Of a stretch of DNA of 64,000 nucleotides, positions 37,458 to 48,471 are shown one piece after another; within the stretch, counting starts at the first letter, position 1; each line of letters starts with the position of its first letter. The notes beneath the pieces were generated by a model, which did not search any database, was not told where the DNA came from, and saw only the letters and a list, made by a program, of their open reading frames with translations. Source of the stretch: Pleomorphomonas koreensis DSM 23070 (GTDB lineage Bacteria > Pseudomonadota > Alphaproteobacteria > Rhizobiales > Pleomorphomonadaceae); contig NZ_AULH01000007.1 of NCBI RefSeq assembly GCF_000425185.1, positions 1-64,000 of the forward strand, read 5' to 3'. The position numbers and the translations under genes were made by a program.

Positions 37458-39266
37458 ATGACGATTAACCTTAAGATGCCCGACCTCACGGAGCTCAAGC
37501 CGAGGATCACCGTCTTCGGCGTCGGCGGCGCCGGCGGCAACGCCGTCAACAACATGATCCAGTCCGGCCTGCAGGGCGTCGAGTTCGTCGTGGCGAACAC
37601 GGATGCGCAGGCTCTGGCGTCCTCGCGGGCCGAGCGCATCATCCAGATGGGCGTGGCGGTCACCGAGGGCCTCGGCGCCGGCTCGCAGCCGGAAGTCGGC
37701 CGCGCCGCCGCCGAGGAAGTGATCGACGAGATCAACGACCATCTCGCCGGCAGCCACATGGTGTTCATCACCTGCGGCATGGGCGGTGGCACCGGCACCG
37801 GCGCGGCGCCGGTGATCGCCCGCGCCGCCCGCGAGCACGGTATCCTCACCGTCGGCGTCACCACCAAGCCGTTCCAGTTCGAGGGCGCCCGGCGGATGAA
37901 GATCGCCGACGCCGGCATCAAGGAATTGCAGGCGTCGGTCGACACGCTGATCTGCATCCCCAACCAGAACCTGTTCCGCATCGCCAACGAGCGGACCACC
38001 TTCGCCGACGCCTTCGCCATGGCCGACCAGGTGCTCTACTCGGGCGTCGCCTGCATCACCGACCTGATGGTCAAGGAGGGCCTGATCAACCTCGACTTCG
38101 CCGACGTCCGCTCGATCATGCGCGGCATGGGCAAGGCGATGATGGGCACCGGCGAGGCCTCCGGCGAGAAGCGCGCCATCCAGGCGGCCGAGGCGGCGAT
38201 CGCCAATCCGCTCCTCGACGAGGTGTCGATGCAGGGCGCCCAGGGCCTCCTGATCTCGATCACCGGCGGCAAGGATCTCACCCTGTTCGAGGTGGACGAG
38301 GCGGCGACCCGCATCCGCGAGGAAGTCGATCAGGAAGCCAACATCATCCTCGGCGCCACCTTCGACGACACGATGGAAGGCATGATCCGCGTCTCCGTGG
38401 TGGCCACCGGCATCGAGCCCGAGCTGGTCCGCCAGGAAGCCGTGGTGCGCAATTCCAGCGCCGACGCCATTGGCCGTGCCGCTCCCCGGCCGGTTCAGGT
38501 GACCACCTCGGCGGCCGCTGTGGCGGCACAGGAGGTGCGGCAGCCTTTTAACCAGCCGGCCGTGCGCCCGGCGGTGATCCGCGAGGCCATGCCGGCCGCG
38601 TCGATCGCCCCGGCGCCCGCGCCGGTTCCGAACTACGCCCAGGCCGCCGCCGCAGCCGCGCAGGTCTCCTCCGTCGAGGCCATCGAGGCGGCGCTGTCGC
38701 TGCCGGAGGCGGCCTACGAGCCGGAACCGATGCGCGCCGTGACGCCGCAGGATCCGCGGGTGTCGATCGAACCCTACGAGCCGGCGATGACCCACTACGA
38801 GGAGCCGGTTGCCCAGCCGCAGCCGTCGCGCGCCGCCGAGCCGGCGCCGGTGCATCAGCCCTACGTGCCGCCGGTCGCCGAGCGTCCGTCGGCCGCCGTG
38901 CAGAGGAGCCGCGTGCCGTCGATCGAGGAGTTCCCGCCGATCGCCCAGCGGCAGGCCGCCTCGGTGCAGGTGCACCCGGAAGACCACGAGGGCGAGCGGC
39001 GTCCGCTCGGCCTCTTGCGCCGTCTCGCCACGGTCGGCCTCGGCCGGCGCGAGGACGAGGCGCAGCCCGAGGCGCCGCGCGCCGCCCAGCCGCAGCCGGC
39101 CGTGCGGCCGTCGGCGGCCAGCGAGTTCGTCAAGCAGCGTCCGGCCGCTCCGGCGCCGCAGGGCGCCGCCGGTCGCCTCGACCCGCAGGGCCGGCTGGCG
39201 CCGCAGCCGGCGCCGCGCGCCGCCGACGACGACATGGAGATCCCGGCCTTCCTGCGCCGCAAGTGA
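37458..39266 (+). CDS. ftsZ: Cell division GTPase FtsZ
   Basis: FtsZ is the tubulin-like GTPase of the division ring. The 602-residue protein has an N-terminal GTPase with the glycine loop GGGTGTG at 109-115, the T7-loop region [19 protein letters not shown], and core end at about 320. A 260-residue linker rich in Pro, Ala, Glu and Arg follows, and the tail [13 protein letters not shown] is the conserved peptide that binds FtsA. Length and linker are typical of Hyphomicrobiales. The ATG at 37458 has GAGG at a good distance; 134 bases separate it from ftsA, leaving room for its own promoter. Confidence 0.98.
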   Translation: MTINLKMPDLTELKPRITVFGVGGAGGNAVNNMIQSGLQGVEFVVANTDAQALASSRAERIIQMGVAVTEGLGAGSQPEVGRAAAEEVIDEINDHLAGSHMVFITCGMGGGTGTGAAPVIARAAREHGILTVGVTTKPFQFEGARRMKIADAGIKELQASVDTLICIPNQNLFRIANERTTFADAFAMADQVLYSGVACITDLMVKEGLINLDFADVRSIMRGMGKAMMGTGEASGEKRAIQAAEAAIANPLLDEVSMQGAQGLLISITGGKDLTLFEVDEAATRIREEVDQEANIILGATFDDTMEGMIRVSVVATGIEPELVRQEAVVRNSSADAIGRAAPRPVQVTTSAAAVAAQEVRQPFNQPAVRPAVIREAMPAASIAPAPAPVPNYAQAAAAAAQVSSVEAIEAALSLPEAAYEPEPMRAVTPQDPRVSIEPYEPAMTHYEEPVAQPQPSRAAEPAPVHQPYVPPVAERPSAAVQRSRVPSIEEFPPIAQRQAASVQVHPEDHEGERRPLGLLRRLATVGLGRREDEAQPEAPRAAQPQPAVRPSAASEFVKQRPAAPAPQGAAGRLDPQGRLAPQPAPRAADDDMEIPAFLRRK

Positions 39267-39290
39267 TCCTGGTCCTCAACTGAAACCAAC

Positions 39291-39326
39291 AGGCCCGCGA
39301 AGGCGACTTCGCGGGCCTGCTGCTTT
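39291..39326 (+). terminator. Rho-independent terminator of the dcw cluster
   Basis: A perfect 12-bp stem (39291-39302 with 39307-39318) with a 4-base loop is followed by a short T-rich stretch (GCTGCTTTT). It begins 25 bases after the ftsZ stop. The converging ABC-importer gene ends at 39341, so it may serve both strands. Confidence 0.85.
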
Positions 39327-39340
39327 TCATGCGGATGCGC

Positions 39341-40291
39341 TCAGTCGTAGAGAACGGCGGAGATTTCCGGCGTGTCCATGTTGGACTTGTCGTAATAGTA
39401 GAAGCCGGTGTCGATGGTCTTGGGCACGGCCTCGCCCTTGACCGCGGCGACGGCCGCCTTGACGGTCTCGTAGCCGATGCCGATCGGGTTCTGGGTGATC
39501 GCCCCGGCCATGATGCCGTCGCGGATCGCCTGCTTCTGGGCGGCGCCGGAATCGTAACCGATGATGACGACGTCGGTACGCCCGGATTCACGGACGCCGT
39601 TGACGACGCCGATGGCCGACCCTTCGTTGGCGCCGAAGATCCCCTTCAGATCGGGATTGGCCTGCAGGATCGACTTGGTGATTTCGGTCGACTGCAACTG
39701 GTCGCCGGCGCCGTACTGGATCGAGACGATCTCGATGTCCGGATAGGCTTCCTTGATCCGGTTGACGAAGCCGTCGCGGCGATCGATGCCGGTGCGGGAC
39801 GTCTGGTCGTGCACGACCACCGCCACCTTGCCCTTGTTGCCGATCAGCCCGGCCATCTTGTCGGCGGCGAGCGCCGCGGCGGCGAGGTTGTTGGTGGAGG
39901 CGGTGGCCAGCGGGATATCGCTGTCGACGCCGGAGTCGAAGGCGATCACCGGAATCTTGGCGTCCTGCGCCTGCTTGAGCAGCGGGATGGCCGCCTGGCT
40001 GTCGAGCGCCGCGAAGCCCAGGGCGGCCGGGTGCTTGGCGAGCGCGGCGGCGAGCATGTCGATCTGCTTGTCGACCATGGTCTCGTTGTCAGGCCCCTCG
40101 AAGGTGACGTTGACGCCCAACTCGGCCGCCGCCTTGTCGGCGCCGGCCTTGACCGCCTGCCAGAACTGGTGCTGGAAGCCCTTGGAGATGAGCGGGATGT
40201 ACAATTTGTCCTGGGCCTGGGCGAAGCCCGCAGAGGTGGCGAGAATGGCCGTGGCGCCGATGGCGCCGAGCACGTGACGTCTGGTGAACAT
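39341..40291 (-). CDS. Sugar ABC transporter, substrate-binding protein (CUT2/RbsB type)
   Basis: The 316-residue periplasmic protein has a signal peptide (MFTRRHVLGAIGATAILATSAGFAQAQ) and the two-lobe type I fold of ribose, galactose and xylose binding proteins. Typical motifs are ISKGFQHQFWQAVKAGADKAAAELG in the first strand-helix pair, FDSGVDSD at the sugar-binding hinge and IGYDSGAAQKQAIRDG with the ITQNPIGIGYE segment. The sugar cannot be told. It is last in the operon after the ATPase and permease genes, with a 91-base gap in which a processing site could raise its relative level. Confidence 0.88.
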   Translation of the reverse strand: MFTRRHVLGAIGATAILATSAGFAQAQDKLYIPLISKGFQHQFWQAVKAGADKAAAELGVNVTFEGPDNETMVDKQIDMLAAALAKHPAALGFAALDSQAAIPLLKQAQDAKIPVIAFDSGVDSDIPLATASTNNLAAAALAADKMAGLIGNKGKVAVVVHDQTSRTGIDRRDGFVNRIKEAYPDIEIVSIQYGAGDQLQSTEITKSILQANPDLKGIFGANEGSAIGVVNGVRESGRTDVVIIGYDSGAAQKQAIRDGIMAGAITQNPIGIGYETVKAAVAAVKGEAVPKTIDTGFYYYDKSNMDTPEISAVLYD

Positions 40292-40382
40292 GTTTTCCTC
40301 CTGATGTTGTTCGTATGGACAGCCGAACTGCGGAGTATTCTCCTACTCTCTTGTCGTTGCGCCCCTCCTCGGGCGAAGGTCG

Positions 40383-41377
40383 TCAATTGCCGCGGCGGCG
40401 CATCATGTCGGCGTAGACGGCGACGATGATGATCGACCCGGTGAGCACCGTCTGCCACTCCTGGGCGACCGACAGGATGCGCAGGCCGTTGAGCAGCACC
40501 GACATGATCAGCGCGCCGATGATGGTGCCGAGGATGGTGCCGCGGCCGCCCGACAGCGACGTGCCGCCGATAACCACGGCAGCGATGGCGTCGAGTTCGT
40601 AGCCTTGGCCGAGCGCCGGCTGGGCGGAATTGAGCCGCGAGGCAATCAACAGGCCGGCGATGCCGCAGATGGCGCCGGTCAGCGCGTAGATCGCCATCTT
40701 CCAGCCGTCGGTGTTGACGCCGGACAGGCGTACGGCTTCCTCATTGGAACCCAGCGCGAAGCAGTAGCGGCCGAGCACCGTGCGGCTCAGGACGTAGGAC
40801 ACCGCTCCGGCCACCAGAAACAGGATGAGCACACCGTTGGGGATCGGCAGCCCCGGCACGACGGCGCCGATCAGCGAACCGGTGGAAATGGTCGGAAAGC
40901 TCGGCGTGCCGTTGAAGTAGATCGGCTTGGTGCCGGAGATGACCAGTGACAGCCCCTTGAGGATCAGCATCATGCCGAGCGTGGCGATGAAGGGCGGAAT
41001 CCGCATCTTGGCGACCAGCGTGCCGGAAATCAGGCCGCAGACCGCGCCGGCGGCGATGGCCGCCACGATGCCGAACGGCAGCGGCAGCCCCCAATAGGTG
41101 AGAACCACGCCGGCGATCACCGCGCAGAAGGTCATCAGCGTTCCCACCGAGAGATCGATGCCGCCGGTGATGATGACCAGCGTCGCGCCGATCGCCAGCA
41201 CGCCGTTGACGCTGGTCGCCTGCAGGATGGCGATGATGTTGGATGTCTGCAGGAAATTGGGCGAGGCCAGGCTGAAGACGACGATCAGCGCCACCAGGCT
41301 CGCGAAGGCCAGGAGCTTCTGGTAGGCGCCCGATGATTTCAGTCCCGCGTCCCATCCGGGTTTGATCGCGTTGACGC

Positions 41378-41381
<4 letters not shown>
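40383..41381 (-). CDS. Sugar ABC transporter, permease (CUT2/RbsC type)
   Basis: The 332-residue membrane protein has eight to ten hydrophobic helices and the CUT2 permease signature [19 protein letters not shown] near residue 80 and the C-terminal [29 protein letters not shown] motif that contacts the ATPase. ATG 41381 overlaps the ATPase gene by four bases. A longer frame from 41669 is out of keeping with the family. It is one of three genes of a ribose-type importer. Confidence 0.92.
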
Positions 41382-42898
<1,517 letters not shown>

Positions 42899-43155
42899 CC
42901 CGCCTTCCCCTATCGATCAGGTCTCGGCCGCAAATATCCGGCCAGGTCTTTCGTGGGGGAGGGGGCTTGCCGCGGTGCCCGGCCAGGCGAAGCTGACGCG
43001 GCAGACCGCATGGAATAGCTGATCACCGGAACGGCGCAAGCAACCGCATGCCGACCAATGCCGACCGGACTGCTCGCCGCAACCCAGGGGACAAGTATGG
43101 CGCTCATGATGTCGGCGGCCTCCCTTCCGCCTCGTCACAACGTCCTGAATGCTAG

Positions 43156-43169
43156 TCTAAACGTTTAGA
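43156..43169. promoter_or_regulatory. Perfect LacI-family operator TCTAAACGTTTAGA
   Basis: This 14-bp perfect palindrome has the central CG and AAACGTTT core typical of LacI/PurR-type sites. It lies between the divergent importer and LacI genes. Confidence 0.8.
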
Positions 43170-43273
43170 AGGAGCCACCATCCTTTGTGATAAGTCAGCC
43201 TTCCGTACCGGTCGTTTGCTCAATTTTGTTGCATTATTGAGCGGAAAAAGCCAAACTCAAGCTAGAAAAAGGT

Positions 43274-43287
43274 ATGAAACGTTTAGA
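43274..43287. promoter_or_regulatory. Second, imperfect LacI-family operator
   Basis: ATGAAACGTTTAGA keeps the core and right arm of the site at 43156 and changes the left arm. It ends three bases before the LacI ATG and overlaps where the ribosome site would be, so binding would block transcription or translation start of the regulator gene. Centre-to-centre distance to the first site is 118 bases, permitting a repression loop. Confidence 0.65.
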
Positions 43288-43290
43288 GAA

Positions 43291-44340
43291 ATGGCTTCGA
43301 TACCAACCAGGACCAATGGGAAGTCAAGGGCGCCGACCATGCTCGACGTAGCAAGGGCCGCGCAGGTGTCGGTCGCCACCGTCTCGGCGCTGATCAATGG
43401 TACCACCAGGGTCAGTCCCGCGCTGACGCAGCGCATCGAAGCGGCCATTTCCGCCATCGGGTACGAGCGCAACGCCATCGCGCGCAGCCTGAAGCTCGGC
43501 GCCACCAAAACGATCGGGCTTTTGGTGACCGACATCCGCAATCCGTTCTTCGCCGACATCGTGGCGACCATCCAGTATGCCCTCAACCGGGTCGGCTACG
43601 CCGTCATGGTGTGCAGCAGCGATGAAGACACCGCGTTGCAGGACATGCAGATCAAGCTGCTGCTCGATCGCGCCGTTGACGGCCTGATCATCGCGCCGGC
43701 CGGCGAGGATGTCATGCTGAAGGATTTCCTGGCCTCGGTGCGCCGGCCGATGGTGATCATCGACCGCACGTGCGAGGGGCTGGACGCCGATACCGTTACG
43801 CTTGACAACCGCAAGGCCGTGCTGGACGCGACGAGCTACCTCGTCGGCCTGGGGCATCGCCGCATCGGCTATATCGCGGGCCCGCTGATCACCTCGACCG
43901 GCCGCGATCGCCTGTCCGGTTACCGCGACGCTCTGACGGAAGCAGGGGTTCCCTATGTCGAGGAGCTGGTTCAAGGCGGCGATTCCCGCGAGGCGGGCGG
44001 CTACCGCGCCGCGATGCAGCTTCTCACCCAGCGGGACCGGCCGAGCGCCATCTTCTCGGCCAACAACCTGATGACCATTGGCACCATGCGGGCCATCCGC
44101 GACGCCGGCCTTTCCTGCCCCGACGACATATCGGTCGCCTGCTTCGACGACTTCCCCTGGGCCGACGTGTTCCGCCCGCACCTGACCACGATTGCCCAGC
44201 CGGTGCAGGCCATCGGCGAATATGCTGCCAACCTGCTGCTCGACCGCCTGTTCGGCCAGGCCGACGAGGCGCCGCGCCGGCTGGTCGTCCAGGGCCGGCT
44301 GATCGTCCGCGAATCCTGCCGGGCGCTGGCAAGGCCGTGA
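43291..44340 (+). CDS. LacI family transcriptional regulator
   Basis: The 349-residue protein has a N-terminal LacI helix-turn-helix with hinge (TMLDVARAAQVSVATVSALINGTTRVSPALTQRIEAAI, about 16-54) and a C-terminal periplasmic-binding-protein-like sensor. It keeps the LGLLVTDIRNPFFADIV-like strand (IGLLVTDIRNPFFADIVATI) and the SxxISVACFDDFPWADVFRPHLTTIAQP effector region. The ATG at 43291 is chosen over 43216 because the family start and the DNA-binding domain follow it. It should control the importer and itself through the two operators upstream. The effector is presumably the imported sugar. Confidence 0.9.
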   Translation: MASIPTRTNGKSRAPTMLDVARAAQVSVATVSALINGTTRVSPALTQRIEAAISAIGYERNAIARSLKLGATKTIGLLVTDIRNPFFADIVATIQYALNRVGYAVMVCSSDEDTALQDMQIKLLLDRAVDGLIIAPAGEDVMLKDFLASVRRPMVIIDRTCEGLDADTVTLDNRKAVLDATSYLVGLGHRRIGYIAGPLITSTGRDRLSGYRDALTEAGVPYVEELVQGGDSREAGGYRAAMQLLTQRDRPSAIFSANNLMTIGTMRAIRDAGLSCPDDISVACFDDFPWADVFRPHLTTIAQPVQAIGEYAANLLLDRLFGQADEAPRRLVVQGRLIVRESCRALARP

Positions 44341-44341
44341 C

Positions 44342-44392
44342 CCCGGATCGCCCAGCGCCCTGACGGAGGCAGTGGGACGATCCGGGCTTTCG
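44342..44392 (+). terminator. Terminator of the LacI gene
   Basis: CCCGGATCG (44342-44350) pairs with 44378-44386, extended inward by CCCA/TGGG with one bulged A, and is followed by CTTTCGTT. It starts at once after the stop codon. The converging azlD gene ends at 44444. Confidence 0.6.
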
Positions 44393-44443
44393 TTGTCGCA
44401 TCACATGTCCCGGAACCGGGATGCCACCAACCGGTCCGGCGCC

Positions 44444-44743
44444 TCAGCCGAAAGCCAGCCGCAGCAGGGCGACGAGGCCGACGCCCACCACCACCACGCC
44501 GATCAGCGGCAGGCGGAAGGCGAGGAGCAGCGTCGCGAGGCCGGCGACGGCCTCGATCGGCCCGGACAGGACGATCGGCGCGACGACGGCCACCAGCACG
44601 GCGGGCGGCAGCGCGTCGAGCGCGACGCGCACCGGGCCGGACTTCGGCAGCCGGTCGGCGATCAGGAAGCCGGCGATGCGCGTGAGATAGGTGACGATGC
44701 CCATCGCCAGGATGGCGGCGAGATTGACGGGATCGATGGTCAC
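44444..44743 (-). CDS. azlD: Branched-chain amino acid exporter subunit AzlD
   Basis: The 99-residue product has four hydrophobic segments and the family features TYLTRIAGFLIADRLP near the start and VALDALPPAVLVAVVAPIVLSG. AzlD works with AzlC as a two-part exporter of branched-chain amino acids or analogues. It starts at GTG 44743, which overlaps the azlC stop (GTGA), as is common for this pair. Confidence 0.9.
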   Translation of the reverse strand: MTIDPVNLAAILAMGIVTYLTRIAGFLIADRLPKSGPVRVALDALPPAVLVAVVAPIVLSGPIEAVAGLATLLLAFRLPLIGVVVVGVGLVALLRLAFG

Positions 44744-45456
44744 GGCGTCGCCTCCTCGGCAGCGGCCGGCGTGGCGCGGGGCGCCGCGAGCACGGCGGCG
44801 ACGATGCCGGCCAGCGCGCCGGCGATGACGTACCAGGCGCCGGGCACGGTGGCGTGGACGATGACGGCGACGGTGGCGCTGGCCGCCAGCACCGGGCCGG
44901 TACGGCGGGCGCCCTTCCAGAAGCCGAGCGCCAGGGCGATGAAGATGGCCGGGAAGGCGAAGTCGAGCCCCAGCGCCTCCGGGTGTTCGAGGTGGGCGCC
45001 CAGCAGGGTGCCCAGCACCGAGGCGACCTGCCAGAAGCCGAACAGCGTCAGCGCCACGGTGAAATAGAAGGCGCGGCTGATCGGCTGGTCGATGGCGCGG
45101 CGCTCGCTGAGCGCCCAGGCCTCGTCGGTGAGCAGGAAGGCGGCCAGCGGCCGGAGGCGGCCGAAATGGGCGATCTTGCCCGACAGCGAGGCGCCCATCA
45201 GCACATGGCGGAGATTGACCAGCAGCGCCATCAGCGCCAGCGCGGCGATCGGCGCCGGCTGGCTCCACAGGCCGACGGCGATCAGCTGCGACGAGCCGGC
45301 GAAGACGATCGACGACATGGCCAGCATCTCGGCGGGGGAGAGGCCCTTGGCCGTCGCCTGCTGGCCGAGGATGAGCGCGAAGGGCACGACGGCGACAACG
45401 GGCGGAAAGACGGCGATCAGCCCGGCGCGGACGTCGGCAAGGGGCGAGGTTGTCAT
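44740..45456 (-). CDS. azlC: Branched-chain amino acid exporter subunit AzlC
   Basis: The 238-residue protein has about seven membrane helices and the AzlC signatures MSSIVFAGSSQLIAVGL (about 47-63), LLVNLRHVLMGASL and AFLLTDEAWAL. In Bacillus the complex exports 4-azaleucine, and in other bacteria (YgaZH) valine. Upstream lies a striking double palindrome (45473-45514), so expression is probably under a dedicated regulator, which is not encoded next to it. Confidence 0.92.
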   Translation of the reverse strand: MTTSPLADVRAGLIAVFPPVVAVVPFALILGQQATAKGLSPAEMLAMSSIVFAGSSQLIAVGLWSQPAPIAALALMALLVNLRHVLMGASLSGKIAHFGRLRPLAAFLLTDEAWALSERRAIDQPISRAFYFTVALTLFGFWQVASVLGTLLGAHLEHPEALGLDFAFPAIFIALALGFWKGARRTGPVLAASATVAVIVHATVPGAWYVIAGALAGIVAAVLAAPRATPAAAEEATP

Positions 45457-45472
45457 GGTTCAGCCTTCCTTT

Positions 45473-45514
45473 AGGTCATTAATACTGACCTTTATAGGTC
45501 AGTGTTTATGACCT
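45473..45514. promoter_or_regulatory. Double operator upstream of azlC: two AGGTCA-N7-TGACCT palindromes
   Basis: Two 19-bp palindromes lie at 45473-45491 and 45496-45514 with centres 23 bases apart, and the whole 42-bp array is itself almost symmetric. The first ends 17 bases before the azlC ATG. The second could hide the promoter. This is a strong sign of cooperative binding by a dimeric regulator of GntR, TetR or Lrp/AsnC type. Confidence 0.75.
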
Positions 45515-45583
45515 AATTTGCGGACGCTGTCCACCCGAAAAGCGCAATATCCGCCAATTTCGCCGGAACAGACCGCAATAATC

Positions 45584-46207
45584 CTAAAGGATGCGGTCGC
45601 CGGTGGTGCGCGTCACGCCGGCGGCGGCGAGATCGGCCCAGGCGCGCTTCAGCGAACCGCGCAGGTCGATGGCGCGGCAGGCGTCCTCGATTACCGCGAC
45701 GCGGAAGCCGGCGTCGGCGGCGTCGAGGGCGGTCCAGGCGACGCAATAGTCGGTGGCGAGGCCGACGACGTGTACCTCCTCGACGCCACGCTCGCGAAGG
45801 TAGCCGGCGAGGCCGGTCAGCGTCGTGCGGTCGGCTTCGCGGAAGGCGGAGTAGCTGTCGACGCCGGCGTGCCAGCCCTTGCGGATGATCAGTTGGGCCG
45901 GGGTGACGCGGAGGTCCGGATGCAGCTCGGCGCCGGGCGTGCCCTGCACGCAATGGTCTGGCCACAGCACCTGCGTGCCGTAGGGCATCTCGGTGGTGTC
46001 GAAGGGCTCGCGGTCGTGATGGGCGGAGGCGAAGGAAGCGTGCCCCTTGGGGTGCCAGTCCTGGGTGACCACCACCTGCTCGTAGCGGGGCACCAGCGCA
46101 TTGATCACCGGCACCACCTCGGCGCCGCCGCCGACCGCCAGCGGGCCACCGGGGCAGAAGTCGTTCTGGACGTCGACGACGATGAGGGCGGTGGCGGACG
46201 AGGGCAT
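45584..46207 (-). CDS. pncA: Nicotinamidase / pyrazinamidase
   Basis: PncA converts nicotinamide to nicotinate in NAD salvage. The 207-residue isochorismatase-fold enzyme has the complete catalytic triad, Asp12 (VVDVQNDFCPGG), Lys110 (IIRKGW) and Cys155 (ATDYCV), plus metal ligands Asp50 and His52 (TQDWHPKGH). It is a single gene between azlC, which lies beyond the double operator, and the GNAT gene 33 bases upstream of it, with which it may form an operon. Confidence 0.95.
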   Translation of the reverse strand: MPSSATALIVVDVQNDFCPGGPLAVGGGAEVVPVINALVPRYEQVVVTQDWHPKGHASFASAHHDREPFDTTEMPYGTQVLWPDHCVQGTPGAELHPDLRVTPAQLIIRKGWHAGVDSYSAFREADRTTLTGLAGYLRERGVEEVHVVGLATDYCVAWTALDAADAGFRVAVIEDACRAIDLRGSLKRAWADLAAAGVTRTTGDRIL

Positions 46208-46240
46208 GGCGGGACTCCGAGCGGGATGTTCGGAGCGGAT

Positions 46241-46765
46241 TTATGGCATCCGCCCGAGGAGGCGGCAAGCGCCGGACACGACCTTGGCGAGCGCGTCTGG
46301 TCCTTGCAGGGACTTCTTCATGGGCTGGCCGGACAGCTTTCCCCAGAATTCGGGCTGGCCGGCATCCTCATACCCGGCCGCCAGGTAGAAGGCATGGGCG
46401 GTGCGGGTGCTGGTCAGCCTGCTTTGGGCGCATCCCAGGTCGCGAAGACAGGCTTCGAGCGACGCGAGGATTGCCTTGCTGACGCCTTTGAAGCGGGCCT
46501 CCGGCGCCACATAGTTCAGGGTGATCACGCCGCCGCGGGAAGCTCCTCCGACACCGAGAATGACACCGCCCTGTTCGGCCACCACGATGCGCCCGTCCGG
46601 GGCCTCGATCCACGACCGCACATGGCCCGGCGTCTTGTTGCCGAGCCACTGGCCGAGCGCTTTCTCGTCCCCGCCATGATCGAGGGCGCACAGTTCCCGG
46701 ATGGACCGTCTGGGAACCGAGGCGGCCGCTTCGGCATCCGTGACATCGGCGGAGCGGATCAGCAT
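46241..46765 (-). CDS. GNAT family N-acetyltransferase
   Basis: The 174-residue product resembles GCN5-type acetyltransferases: MLIRSADVTDAEAAASV at the start, the central strand GVITLNYVAPEARFKGVSKAILASLEA where the acetyl-CoA loop lies (the usual R/QxxGxG/A reads RFKGVS), and AHAFYLAAGYEDAG at the C-terminal end. The start at 46765 is preferred because AAGGAG lies eight bases upstream; an ATG at 46801 lacks one. The acceptor is unknown. It lies 32 bases after recN on the same strand. Confidence 0.8.
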   Translation of the reverse strand: MLIRSADVTDAEAAASVPRRSIRELCALDHGGDEKALGQWLGNKTPGHVRSWIEAPDGRIVVAEQGGVILGVGGASRGGVITLNYVAPEARFKGVSKAILASLEACLRDLGCAQSRLTSTRTAHAFYLAAGYEDAGQPEFWGKLSGQPMKKSLQGPDALAKVVSGACRLLGRMP

Positions 46766-46797
46766 CCGGCTTGCTCCTTCCGAAACGCCGTTGGTGC

Positions 46798-48462
46798 TCA
46801 ATGCCCCTTCAGCAGACGCTCGGCGGCGGCGCGGGCTTCCTCGGTGATGCGGCTGCCGGCCAGCATGCGGGCGATCTCCTCGCGGCGGTGTCCGGCGGGC
46901 AGTTGCGCCACCGAGGTGGCGACGCGGGCGCCGTCGTCGACGCTGTCCTTGGCGATCAGGAAATGATGATCGGCGCGGGCGGCCACCTGCGGCGCATGGG
47001 TGACGGAGAGCACCTGCACCTTGCGGGAAAGCCGGGCGAGGCGGGTGCCGATCGCCTCGGCCACGGCGCCGCCGACGCCGGTGTCGATCTCGTCGAAAAC
47101 AAGAGTCGAGGCCGAGCCCTTGTCGGCCAGCGACACCTTGAGCGCCAGCAGGAAGCGGCTGAGTTCGCCGCCCGAGGCCACCTTCATCATCGGCCCCGGC
47201 CGGGTGCCGGGGTTGGTCTGCACCCAGAATTCCAGCGTGTCGATGCCGTCGGCGGTACGCGTCTCCGGATCGGCCAGCTGGTTGACGATGAAACGGGCGC
47301 GCTCGAGCTTAAGGGCCGGCAGTTCGGCACCGACGGCGTCTTCAAGCTGGCGGGCCGCCTTCTCGCGCGCCGCCGACAGCTTCAGGGCCAGCCGGTCGTA
47401 ATCGTTTCGCGCCGTTGCGGCCGCGCCGGCCAGCGCGTGGAGCCGGTCCTCGCCGGCGTCGAGGTCGGCGAGGTCGGTGGCCATGCGGGCGGAAAGCGCT
47501 CCCAGCTCGTCGGGCGGCACCGAGTATTTGCGGGCGGCGGCGCGGATGGCGAACAGCCGCTCCTCGGTGCGTTCCAGTTCGGCCGGGTCGAAGTCGGCGG
47601 CGCGCAGCGCCGCTTCGAAGACGGTGCGGGCGTCTTCCAGCGCGTCGAGCGCCGTGGAGATCGATTGCAGGGCCGGGCCGGCCAGCACCGCCACCTCGCC
47701 CTTGCGTTCGAGGCGGCGCATCAGGCCGGACAGCTCCGGCACCGGCGATCCCGAGCCGTTGAGATAGTCGTGGGCCTCGCGCAGGTCGACGGCCACCTTC
47801 TCGGCGCGCATCATCGCCTGCCGGCGCTCGGCGAGCGCCGTCTCCTCGCCCGGCTCGGGAGCGAGCTTCTGCAACTCCTCGACGGAGGCGCGCAGGTAGT
47901 CGCCCTCGCGGCGGGCGTCGGCGATGCGGCGTTCGAGGTCGGCCAGCGCCTTCTCGGCGTCGCGCCAGGCACGGTGGGCAACTGCAACCGCCTTCACCTC
48001 GGCTTCGAGGCCGCCGAAGGCGTCGATCAGGCCGCGATGGATGGCCGGATCGACCAGCGCCCGGTCATCGTGCTGGCCGTGAATCTCGACCAGCGCCGCG
48101 CCGAGCTGGCGCAGCAGGTTGGCGGATACCGCCTGGTCGTTGACGAAGGCGCGGGTACGGCCGTCGGCGGTCTGGACGCGGCGGACGATCAGCTCGCCAT
48201 CGTCGTCGATGGCGTTGTCGGCGAGCAGCCGCCGCGCCGGGTGGCCGGCCGGCAGATCGAAGACGGCGGTGATCTGGCCCTGGTCGGCGCCGTGCCGGAC
48301 GAGACCGGCGTCGCCGCGCCCGCCGAGGGCGAGCGACAGCGCGTCGAGCAGGATGGACTTGCCGGCGCCGGTCTCGCCGGTCAGCACGGTCAGACCGTCG
48401 GAGAAGGCGATCTCAAGCCGCTCGATCAGCACGATGTCGCGGATTGCGAGCGTCTGAAGCAT
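46798..48462 (-). CDS. recN: DNA repair protein RecN
   Basis: RecN is an SMC-like ATPase for double-strand-break repair. The 554-residue protein has an N-terminal Walker A (LTGETGAGKSILLDALSLALGGRG), a long coiled-coil centre (about 150-370) and a C-terminal half with the signature GGELSRFLLALK and Walker B TLVFDEIDTGVGG. It is normally next to bamD in alphaproteobacteria, as here: bamD lies 9 bases upstream. Confidence 0.96.
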   Translation of the reverse strand: MLQTLAIRDIVLIERLEIAFSDGLTVLTGETGAGKSILLDALSLALGGRGDAGLVRHGADQGQITAVFDLPAGHPARRLLADNAIDDDGELIVRRVQTADGRTRAFVNDQAVSANLLRQLGAALVEIHGQHDDRALVDPAIHRGLIDAFGGLEAEVKAVAVAHRAWRDAEKALADLERRIADARREGDYLRASVEELQKLAPEPGEETALAERRQAMMRAEKVAVDLREAHDYLNGSGSPVPELSGLMRRLERKGEVAVLAGPALQSISTALDALEDARTVFEAALRAADFDPAELERTEERLFAIRAAARKYSVPPDELGALSARMATDLADLDAGEDRLHALAGAAATARNDYDRLALKLSAAREKAARQLEDAVGAELPALKLERARFIVNQLADPETRTADGIDTLEFWVQTNPGTRPGPMMKVASGGELSRFLLALKVSLADKGSASTLVFDEIDTGVGGAVAEAIGTRLARLSRKVQVLSVTHAPQVAARADHHFLIAKDSVDDGARVATSVAQLPAGHRREEIARMLAGSRITEEARAAAERLLKGH

Positions 48463-48471
48463 GGCTTTCCG

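Larger units (their letters stand above)
42899..43290. other. Divergent control region of the importer and LacI genes
   Basis: No gene is visible in these 392 bases. It holds the perfect LacI palindrome (43156-43169), an imperfect copy next to the LacI start (43274-43287), and a further inverted repeat GCTCAAT...ATTGAGC at 43218-43242 inside an AT-rich block that may contain the core promoters. I cannot place -35 and -10 elements with confidence. Confidence 0.55.

Noticed and set aside
42910..43138. Short minus-strand frames upstream of the importer ATPase
   Set aside because: Low coding quality; the region is better explained as promoter and leader of the importer operon.
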